Of a stretch of DNA of 6,936 nt, positions 1 through 6,101 are shown piece by piece. Each line of letters opens with the position of its first letter. Position 1 is the first letter of the stretch. This DNA comes from Candidatus Hydrogenedentota bacterium. Lineage in GTDB: Bacteria; Spirochaetota; Leptospiria; Turneriellales; J094. The notes below the pieces were generated by a model. It did no database searches. It saw only the letters and a list, made by a program, of their open reading frames with translations, and was not told the DNA's origin. A program made the translations under genes and the position numbers. The stretch lies in assembly GCA_003695005.1 (NCBI GenBank), contig RFJE01000057.1, positions 1-6,936 of the forward strand, given 5' to 3'.

Positions 1-995
1 AAATTATTCTTATAGGTTTGGTTATTTTAACCTTGTCTGTCATTTATGATATTGTTTCCGTAACAGCTAGGATTCCCTACCTTCCGCTTACGTTATCTGG
101 AATGACGTTTTTAATATTAAGCTTTGCTTGGTTATTAGGAAATCGCTATACAGAATTGTATAACCGGTTAGATGAGGAAACAAATTTACTCGAAGTCAAA
201 GTACGAGAGAGAACCGAAGAATTGCGAGATGCCATTTTCAAACTACAAGAGCGAAATAAACAACATGAGAAAGATTTAAGATTGGCTCGCGTCATCCAAA
301 TGAATTTATTGCCGGATCAGCCGGAAAATTTAGAGGGTCTGCGCTTTGTGGCTCATTATTTACCCATGGATGATTTAGGCGGCGATTTTTATGACATCTT
401 CCCCTTTAGCCAAACAAAAACAGGATTTTTGCTAACCGATGTTGCGGGTCATGGAGTGGCCGCTGCTCTTGTTTCCATGATGCTAAAACTTGCATTTACT
501 TCCGAAGCAAAAAACGATAAATTACCCGCAGAAGTTTTAACACAGGTAAATGACAGTATGATGTCTCATTTAACTACGGGTGAGTTTTTTACCTGCGTTT
601 ATGGCGTTTTAGATCGAGCAAAGCAAAGTTTTATTTATGCATCTGGTGGTCATTTGCCGGTTTTGCATTACAAGAAACGAGATCATCAAATTTATGAGTT
701 AGAAAATACAGGTCCTATTATGGGATTTCGTCGCGGAGTTGAGTTTGAAAATAAAGAAATTAAAGTGCAAGAAGGAGATAGACTAATCTTTTACACCGAT
801 GGGGTGATTGAAGCGCGCAATGCACGAGAAGATGAATTTGGATTAGATCGGCTTAAAGAAACATTATTAAAATATAGCGAATCGCCATTAGATCGTTCTG
901 TGCAAGCTTTAATGAGGGAGCTATACTCTTATTCAGGAGATTGGACCGTACAGGATGATTTTACTTTATTTATAGTGGAGATTGTTCAGCTGTGA
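1..995 (+). CDS. Membrane-anchored SpoIIE/PP2C-type serine phosphatase, 5'-truncated
   Basis: The reading frame is already open at base 3 and continues upstream, so only the C-terminal part is present; the TTG at 18 is not a convincing start. The order seen is two hydrophobic helices (about bases 3-65 and 80-145), a charged coiled-coil linker (about 150-285, containing RERTEELRDA), then a complete SpoIIE phosphatase domain to the TGA at 993-995. Metal-site motifs of the PP2C fold are intact: GGDFYD (378-395), DVAGHG (438-455), TDG (795-803) and the terminal DD pair (954-959). ASGGHLP and the entry motif IQMNLLP are also typical. Two helices followed by a coiled coil fit the end of a 7TMR-DISM receptor, but the sensor lies outside the window. 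Family members dephosphorylate anti-anti-sigma (STAS) proteins in partner-switching; the substrate here is unknown. The stop overlaps the gspE start. Confidence 0.9.
   Translation, partial: IILIGLVILTLSVIYDIVSVTARIPYLPLTLSGMTFLILSFAWLLGNRYTELYNRLDEETNLLEVKVRERTEELRDAIFKLQERNKQHEKDLRLARVIQMNLLPDQPENLEGLRFVAHYLPMDDLGGDFYDIFPFSQTKTGFLLTDVAGHGVAAALVSMMLKLAFTSEAKNDKLPAEVLTQVNDSMMSHLTTGEFFTCVYGVLDRAKQSFIYASGGHLPVLHYKKRDHQIYELENTGPIMGFRRGVEFENKEIKVQEGDRLIFYTDGVIEARNAREDEFGLDRLKETLLKYSESPLDRSVQALMRELYSYSGDWTVQDDFTLFIVEIVQL
977..980 (+). promoter_or_regulatory. Ribosome binding site supporting the GTG start of gspE
   Basis: GGAG lies inside the last codons of the phosphatase gene, 11 bases before the GTG at 992. 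The gspE frame is closed by a TGA at 956-958, and no ATG, GTG or TTG occurs between that stop and 992. The next methionine codon is about 100 codons further in, so the GTG is well fixed. The spacing is slightly long, so coupling by re-initiation at GTGA may contribute. Confidence 0.45.
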
Positions 996-2626
996 ATCCG
1001 TTTGATGAAGAGTTCTTACATTTTTTAGAAAGCAAGGGAATTGTTACAGAAGCGGAAGCTCATGAGTTTCGGGAAATTCATAAAGAAGTCCATTTATCTA
1101 TTCCGTCGATTTTACTCGCTCAATCAAAATTTTCCACAAAACAATTGAGCGAATTCCTGACGGAATTTACAGGGATTTCCATTTTACCTTTTCTTAAAGA
1201 TACAACTTTTGATGCTTCCCTTTTTGAGCTTTTGCCAAAAGAATTTTGTGTAGGCAAGCAAGTTGTTCCGTTAAAGCAAGAAGGTAGTTCTTTGCAAGTG
1301 GCTATGGCTTCACCCCATTATAAAAATATCCGCGAGGAAATTGCTTTTATGACGGATTTTGAACCACAAATTTTTTTAGCGGATTCTGATACCATTGCAG
1401 CTTTATTAGAACAAACAAGTTTTCATGCGGGGATGGACACAGAAGCAGGAGATAACCGGATTATCCAGCTTGTCCAAAACATTATTTCTTTTGCGTATGA
1501 GAAAAAAGCTTCGGACATTCATATTGAGCCCGCAGGAAACCAGGTGCGTTTGCGCTATCGTATTGATGGAGTTTTAGTGGATATACCAGGGTTTAACATC
1601 ATTAAGGAAGAATTGCCTGCTTTAATTTCTCGCATTAAAATTATGAGCGGGATGGACATTGCCGAGAAGCGTTTGCCACAAGATGGAAGGATTTTATATC
1701 GTGACGAAAAAAGATCAAAGGACATTGATATTCGTGTTTCAGTAATCCCATCCATGAAAGGCGAAGCTGTGGTTATGCGAATTTTAGATCGGGATGCAGT
1801 TTTAATGAACTTATCTGCACTTGGTTTTTCCCGCAAAGACTTAAAACTCATACGAAGTCATTTGTCTAAAACCCATGGAATGATTATTTTAACCGGTCCG
1901 ACAGGTTCAGGGAAAACCACAACTTTATACGCCATGCTTTCCGAAGTAAACACACCCGAGAAAAAAATTCTTACCATTGAAGATCCCGTAGAGTATCAAA
2001 TTGATGGGATCGAGCAAGTACAGACCCACGCTGAAATTGGCCTTACGTTTGCAGAGGGGCTTCGATCCTTTTTGCGCCACGACCCAGATGTAATAATGGT
2101 AGGTGAGATTCGCGACGAAGAAACAGCAGAAATTGCAGTTCGTTCTTCGTTAACAGGTCATTTGGTTTTATCTACTTTACACACCAATGATTCAACTTCG
2201 GCTGCCACACGACTCGTCGATATGAAAGTAAAACCCTATTTAGCAGCATCCACTTTATCGCTTGTCATTTCCCAAAGGCTTGTCCGAAAACTTTGCGAAA
2301 ACTGCAAAAGGAAAGTTCGGGTCAAAGCAGAAAAACTAAAAGAGTATGGTATTTTTGGTAAAATCAAAGCGGGTAGCTTTTTATACGAACCTGTAGGATG
2401 TCGCGAATGTAACCAAACGGGGTACAAAGGACGCTTGGCTATTTTTGAAACCTTAAGTTTTGATGATAAAATCCGTCAGGCAATTGTAGAGGAAAAATCA
2501 GCGTCGGAGATTCGAAAAATGGCTCTTAAATCGGGACTAAAAACTTTACTAGATAGCGGACTTGAAAAAGTAAAAAAAGGATTTACAAGTTTAGAAGAAG
2601 TATTTCGAGTTACTCACGATTTTTAG
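992..2626 (+). CDS. gspE: GspE/PilB-family type II secretion (or type IV pilus) assembly ATPase
   Basis: Cytoplasmic hexameric ATPase that powers assembly of a pseudopilus (type II secretion) or pilus. The 544 residues are a normal full length. Residues 1-145 form the N-terminal T2SSE_N/MshEN-like domain, followed by the N2 domain (about 150-280, with ASDIHIEP) and the C-terminal RecA-like ATPase. Walker A GPTGSGKT is at 302-309, the Asp box EDPVEY carries the catalytic Glu330, Walker B GEIRD is at 371-375 and the His-box histidines are 390 and 397. A zinc-binding tetracysteine is complete: C435-x2-C438 and C470-x2-C473. It starts with GTG, overlapping the phosphatase stop by 4 bases, and its 3' end overlaps convergent mazG by 17 bases. 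No gspD, gspF or pilC is visible, so context does not separate GspE from PilB; I prefer GspE on overall resemblance. Confidence 0.93.
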   Translation: MNPFDEEFLHFLESKGIVTEAEAHEFREIHKEVHLSIPSILLAQSKFSTKQLSEFLTEFTGISILPFLKDTTFDASLFELLPKEFCVGKQVVPLKQEGSSLQVAMASPHYKNIREEIAFMTDFEPQIFLADSDTIAALLEQTSFHAGMDTEAGDNRIIQLVQNIISFAYEKKASDIHIEPAGNQVRLRYRIDGVLVDIPGFNIIKEELPALISRIKIMSGMDIAEKRLPQDGRILYRDEKRSKDIDIRVSVIPSMKGEAVVMRILDRDAVLMNLSALGFSRKDLKLIRSHLSKTHGMIILTGPTGSGKTTTLYAMLSEVNTPEKKILTIEDPVEYQIDGIEQVQTHAEIGLTFAEGLRSFLRHDPDVIMVGEIRDEETAEIAVRSSLTGHLVLSTLHTNDSTSAATRLVDMKVKPYLAASTLSLVISQRLVRKLCENCKRKVRVKAEKLKEYGIFGKIKAGSFLYEPVGCRECNQTGYKGRLAIFETLSFDDKIRQAIVEEKSASEIRKMALKSGLKTLLDSGLEKVKKGFTSLEEVFRVTHDF

Positions 2627-3476
2627 TTTCTTCTTTTTTTGCTTCTTCCCAAGCTGCCTCCCATTCTTCTGTGGAAGGTAATTCATCCTTTTCGAGCTTA
2701 TCTTTAAATTTCTTTTCCATAAAGCGGAAACGGGTTCGAAATTTCTCATTTGATTTTTGTAAAGCTCGCTCCGGATCTAAACCATATTTACGAGCCATTT
2801 GGCTAATGGCAAATAATAAATCCCCGAGTTCCTCTTCGGCTTTTTCTACATTCGAAACTTCTTCTGTAAAATTTGTTGGCAAAAGCTTTAGCCACTCTGT
2901 AAGCTCTTCTTGAATTTTCTTTTCGATGTCTTGTTTTGTATGAATTTCTTTTTGCCAATCAAAATGAACTCGCGAGACTTTTTGCCCCATTCGTAAAGCT
3001 TTTAAAAGCGCAGGCATGGAATTTGGTATGGAATCTAGCATGGACTTTTCGAGGCCTTTTTTTTCTCGCTCCGTTCGTTTTAACTTCTCCCAATTTTGTA
3101 AAACTTGTTCGGCCGAATCTACTCCTTGCAAATCCCCATAAACATGTGGATGACGAAAAATAAGTTTTTCTGTCATATACTTTGCTATATCTTGAAAAGT
3201 AAACTTATTTTTTTCGGAAGCTAACTGCGCTTGGAAAATAACTTGGAATAAAACATCCCCTAATTCTTCTTTTAAGTTTCCCCAAGTTCTTTCGTCTTCT
3301 TCCTGTAATTTGTAAATCGCATCGATGGCCTCATAAGTTTCTTCTACAAGATGCTTGGCCATACTTTGGTGCGTTTGTTTTAAATCCCAAGGACAACCAC
3401 CATTTGGATCTCGTAAATCTTTCGCTACTTGCAATAAAGCTTCTATTGGATTTTGTAAATCGGGTGTCTTCTTCAT
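2610..3476 (-). CDS. mazG: MazG nucleoside triphosphate pyrophosphohydrolase
   Basis: Hydrolyses (d)NTPs to NMP and pyrophosphate; in E. coli it also affects (p)ppGpp levels. The 288 residues are a little longer than E. coli MazG, the extra length lying mainly in a charged C-terminal tail. Both tandem MazG domains keep their magnesium-binding acidic motifs. The first has E45/E46-x2-E49 with E71-x2-D74 (in EELGDVL), preceded by the family signature GGCPWDLKQTH at 26-36. The second has E190/E191 with E194 and E216-x2-D219 (EELGDLL). The ATG at 3476 is the only start: on the minus strand an in-frame TAG lies 36 bases upstream with no ATG, GTG or TTG between. No Shine-Dalgarno sequence precedes it. 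It is transcribed divergently from sppA and convergently with gspE, whose last 17 bases it overlaps. Composition matches the neighbours. Confidence 0.95.
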   Translation of the reverse strand: MKKTPDLQNPIEALLQVAKDLRDPNGGCPWDLKQTHQSMAKHLVEETYEAIDAIYKLQEEDERTWGNLKEELGDVLFQVIFQAQLASEKNKFTFQDIAKYMTEKLIFRHPHVYGDLQGVDSAEQVLQNWEKLKRTEREKKGLEKSMLDSIPNSMPALLKALRMGQKVSRVHFDWQKEIHTKQDIEKKIQEELTEWLKLLPTNFTEEVSNVEKAEEELGDLLFAISQMARKYGLDPERALQKSNEKFRTRFRFMEKKFKDKLEKDELPSTEEWEAAWEEAKKEETKNRE

Positions 3477-3486
3477 ACGGCAAACA

Positions 3487-3515
3487 AGAATAAAAAGACA
3501 TCTCGTCTAGTGCAA
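3487..3515 (-). promoter_or_regulatory. Candidate mazG promoter (minus strand)
   Basis: On the minus strand TTGCAC (complement of 3510-3515) is followed after exactly 17 bases by TATTCT (complement of 3487-3492). These match the sigma-70 consensus at 3 of 6 and 4 of 6 positions. Transcription would begin near 3480, leaving a leader of only about 4 bases before the mazG ATG. That fits the absence of a Shine-Dalgarno sequence. It is a pattern match only. Confidence 0.3.
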
Positions 3516-3519
3516 GCAC
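3510..3519. repeat. Perfect short palindrome GTGCAAGCAC
   Basis: A 4-base inverted repeat with a 2-base centre. It overlaps the candidate mazG -35 element and shares the GCAAG/CTTGC core with the larger palindrome at 3546-3562. It could be an operator half of the divergent region, though at this length chance is possible. Confidence 0.35.
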
Positions 3520-3542
3520 CGATATGGCGAAACTCCGTATCG
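3520..3542. repeat. Inverted repeat/hairpin with 8-base arms
   Basis: CGATATGG (3520-3527) pairs with CCGTATCG (3535-3542) around a 7-base loop, with one G-T wobble pair. It lies between the two candidate -35 elements. No T-run follows on either strand, so it is not an intrinsic terminator. A role as a protein-binding site or cruciform is inference. Confidence 0.45.
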
Positions 3543-3545
3543 CGG

Positions 3546-3562
3546 GAGCAAGACGCTTGCTC
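3546..3562. repeat. Perfect 7-base inverted repeat next to the sppA -35 element
   Basis: GAGCAAG (3546-3552) and CTTGCTC (3556-3562) are exact inverted copies around an ACG spacer. The right arm ends at the base before TTGACA (3563-3568), an arrangement typical of an operator for a dimeric regulator. No T-run follows on either strand, so a terminator is unlikely. Confidence 0.5.
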
Positions 3563-3591
3563 TTGACAGCATATTTCGCACAGAAAAAACT
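3563..3591 (+). promoter_or_regulatory. Candidate sppA promoter with consensus -35
   Basis: A perfect TTGACA is at 3563-3568. At 17-base spacing the -10 position holds AAAACT (3586-3591), only 3 of 6 matches. Transcription would then start at about 3597-3600, at or next to the sppA ATG, predicting a leaderless or near-leaderless message. The TATAAT at 3596-3601 is 27 bases from TTGACA and overlaps the start codon, so it cannot serve this -35. Confidence 0.35.
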
Positions 3592-3599
3592 AGCGTATA

Positions 3600-6101
3600 A
3601 TGACTTTACTATCTTTTAGGAAAAATCTGATATTTTTAGCTTTCTTATCGAGTCTCCTCTATGCACAATCAGCCACTGATTTATTGCAATTGGACAGTAT
3701 GGTAAATTCACCGAATATTCCGCATGAAAGCGTAGCTACTTCGGATGATACCACAGCCCTGTACTATAATCCTGCGGGCATAGGAATTCACCCTCTTCAG
3801 TTTGGATTTTTTTATGGGAATGACTTTATCGATAAGTTGCAAGATTACACGGTTTTATTAAATGCATTTGGAATCGCTTTTTCCACACAATGGCGGAATG
3901 GACAACAAGGTTATTCTGCAAGACGTTACACCGTTGGGTTAGGTTTAGGAGGGAATCAGACTTTTAGCATAGGTACTTCTTACAGCTGGTATGATTCGAA
4001 AGTACAGCTTATTAATAATTATACACAATGGGATATTGGTTTTTTACTGCGTCCTGCACGGTGGTTGTCTCTTGGAGCCGTGGCTAGAGGAGTAAATAAG
4101 CCTTCTCCTTTAAACCAACAAATCCGTGAAAAATGGGATTTTGGTATTGGTTTTCGACCTTTGGCCATGTTTACACAAAGTGGTTACTCTCCTCGGGTAT
4201 TAGGCATTTTTGCAGATCCCGACTCTTTTACGTTTAGTGTGGATTCCACTTGGTATTTAGATACAAATTTAAAAAAAATGCTTCCTCGCTACACCATTGA
4301 GTATATACCCGTACGAGGCTGGACTGCTTATGGGGGATGGGATAATTTTAGTAATGTGTTTTTTGGCTTAAAAGTGAGTCAAAACTTAATGGAGCTTACA
4401 GGCCAAGTAAAATTACCCAAAGAAAAAGGGTCATTCTTTAGTGCGGGTGTCATGGTCTCAAAAGAAAGATTTATTACAGAAAGCGAAACCATTACACGTA
4501 GTTTAGTCATTCCACTTGATATAAAATATATAGAAACGAAACAAGAAGGATTTCTTTTCTTAAATGAAAACATTACTTTTTATGAGATATTAGCTGCTAT
4601 TCGGCAAGCAGCAAAAGATCCTCAAATTGCTTCTATTATCTTAAAAGGTCGATCTTTTTCGGGAGGATGGGGGCAAGCTGAAGAACTTCGATCGGCTCTT
4701 ACGCAATTTAAATTAGAATCAGGCAAAGCGGTCTATGCATTTTTAGAAAGCGGGGGAAATAAAGAATATTATATTGCCTCTGTTGCTGATGTTATTTCCA
4801 TGCCTCCAGCTGGATCATTAGAGGTAAGCGGTTTAAAAGCAGATACTTATTATGTAAAAAGTTTGCTGGATAAACTAGGAATTAAAGCAGAATTTGTTCA
4901 TATTGGAAATTACAAAACAGCACCGGAAAGCTTTACAAGAGACAATCCTTCTGAATACCAAAAAGAGCAGATGCTAGAAATTCTAACGGATTTAAGCAAT
5001 GAAATGAAGCGTGCTATTTTGTTTAATCGTAAAACATTAACAACAGAAGATTTGCAAAAAATTCAAGAGAAGGCGCTTTTTACGGCAAGCGAGGCAGAAA
5101 AGTATCATTTAATAGATAAAGTTCAATATTGGGAAGATGTAAAGGCAATGGCACTACAGGGAAAACTTTTAGATATTGCCTGGTCGGTAGATTTAAGTAC
5201 TTATATTAAAACAAAATTTTATGATGATACCTGGGGTAGTAAACCTGTGGTTGCCATTGTTGTTTTAGAGGGTGAAATTGTTGATGGAGATTATTCAGGT
5301 CCTGGTTTGTTTTCCGCTCACACAATTGCATCGGAAAGAACTGCGAAATTAATTCGTTCTTTAAGAGATAATCCTAGTGTAAATGCCGTTGTCATTCGGA
5401 TTAACTCACCCGGGGGGAGTGGGTTAGCTTCGGATATTATCTGGAAAGAAATAAGATTACTGAAGGAAGAAAAGCCTGTCGTTATATCGATTGGGGATGT
5501 AGCCGCCTCCGGGGGCTATTATATAGCCATGGGAGGCGATGATATTTTTGTAAACCATAACTCTATTACCGGAAGCATTGGCGTCTTTGGAGGTAAGTTT
5601 TCTTTAAAAGGTCTTTATGAGTGGTTAGGCATCAACAAGCACACTTTTAAAACCGGTCAAAAAGCAGCCATTTTTTCGGAGGCCGAAGACTTTACGCCAG
5701 AAGAAAAGGCTCTACTGCAAGAACACTTAAAACAATTTTACGCTCTTTTTATTGATCGCGTTTCTAGGAACCGAACGAATTTAACAAGAGAGGCTGTGGA
5801 ACAAAATGCACAAGGGCGGGTTTATACAGGCCATTCTGCGAAGCAACGCGGAATGGTGGATCATTATGGTGGACTTTTAATTGCCTTAGATATGGCAATG
5901 GTCAAAGCAGGGGTTGATCCTGCGAATGTTGAGATCCAAATGTACCCTCGCAACACTGCATTAGGGGGATTACTAGACGGTTCTTCTTCCATGTTACTTC
6001 CGAACTTAGTACGACAAGCGATCCGAATCATGAGTACCTCTGAAAAACTCAAGGATGATAAGATTCTTTTCCTAATGCCGTATGAGCTTAACATCCATTA
6101 A
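3600..6101 (+). CDS. sppA: SppA-type S49 serine protease fused to an N-terminal outer-membrane beta-barrel-like domain
   Basis: The 833 residues exceed 67K-type SppA (618 in E. coli) by about 215. Residues 1-24 are a Sec signal peptide (RKN, then LIFLAFLSSLLY, then AQSA) with no lipobox cysteine. Residues about 25-315 are beta-strand-like with alternating polar and aromatic residues and carry DDTTALYYNPAGIG (49-62), a signature like that of FadL/PorV-type barrels. Residues about 322-500 form the first S49 domain, with general-base Lys439 in GNYKTAP. Residues about 549-790 form the second, with INSPGGS, nucleophile Ser637 in VAASGGYY and TGSIGVFGG. The Lys-Ser spacing of 198 resembles the 200 of E. 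coli. SppA degrades signal peptides and membrane-protein fragments. No helix other than the signal peptide is evident. ATG 3600 is fixed by TAG at 3591-3593; no Shine-Dalgarno is present. The last 20 bases overlap the next gene. Confidence 0.9.
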   Translation: MTLLSFRKNLIFLAFLSSLLYAQSATDLLQLDSMVNSPNIPHESVATSDDTTALYYNPAGIGIHPLQFGFFYGNDFIDKLQDYTVLLNAFGIAFSTQWRNGQQGYSARRYTVGLGLGGNQTFSIGTSYSWYDSKVQLINNYTQWDIGFLLRPARWLSLGAVARGVNKPSPLNQQIREKWDFGIGFRPLAMFTQSGYSPRVLGIFADPDSFTFSVDSTWYLDTNLKKMLPRYTIEYIPVRGWTAYGGWDNFSNVFFGLKVSQNLMELTGQVKLPKEKGSFFSAGVMVSKERFITESETITRSLVIPLDIKYIETKQEGFLFLNENITFYEILAAIRQAAKDPQIASIILKGRSFSGGWGQAEELRSALTQFKLESGKAVYAFLESGGNKEYYIASVADVISMPPAGSLEVSGLKADTYYVKSLLDKLGIKAEFVHIGNYKTAPESFTRDNPSEYQKEQMLEILTDLSNEMKRAILFNRKTLTTEDLQKIQEKALFTASEAEKYHLIDKVQYWEDVKAMALQGKLLDIAWSVDLSTYIKTKFYDDTWGSKPVVAIVVLEGEIVDGDYSGPGLFSAHTIASERTAKLIRSLRDNPSVNAVVIRINSPGGSGLASDIIWKEIRLLKEEKPVVISIGDVAASGGYYIAMGGDDIFVNHNSITGSIGVFGGKFSLKGLYEWLGINKHTFKTGQKAAIFSEAEDFTPEEKALLQEHLKQFYALFIDRVSRNRTNLTREAVEQNAQGRVYTGHSAKQRGMVDHYGGLLIALDMAMVKAGVDPANVEIQMYPRNTALGGLLDGSSSMLLPNLVRQAIRIMSTSEKLKDDKILFLMPYELNIH

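Noticed and set aside
18..20. TTG at 18 as the true start of the phosphatase
   Set aside because: The frame is open to the window edge, and the sequence before it (IILIG) continues the same hydrophobic helix, so the gene begins upstream.
2593..2640. Intrinsic terminator for gspE (AGAAGAA ... TTCTTCT followed by T's)
   Set aside because: The stem is 7 weak base pairs with only two G-C pairs and a 28-base loop, and lies in coding sequence of both genes; too unstable to annotate.
2671..2913. Plus-strand open frames antisense to mazG (also 2936-3163)
   Set aside because: Serine/phenylalanine-rich translations mirroring the lysine/glutamate-rich MazG, no domain signature and no ribosome binding site; shadows of a well-supported gene.
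3331..3519. Minus-strand 62-codon open frame overlapping the mazG start
   Set aside because: It overlaps the conserved first MazG domain in another frame and extends through the palindromes; no recognisable protein features.
3546..3562. GAGCAAG-ACG-CTTGCTC as a Rho-independent terminator
   Set aside because: No T-run follows on either strand, and it lies between two divergent gene starts where no transcript needs to end.
3596..3601. Perfect TATAAT as the -10 of the sppA promoter
   Set aside because: It includes the first bases of the sppA start codon and is 27 bases from TTGACA, so it could not produce a full sppA message. No extended -10 TG precedes it and no -35 is found at proper spacing. 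Probably chance.
3600..6101. Two separate genes (barrel and protease) joined by a sequencing error
   Set aside because: The frame is continuous through the junction at about 4560, there is no internal ribosome site with a start there, and no second signal peptide or membrane helix precedes the protease part.
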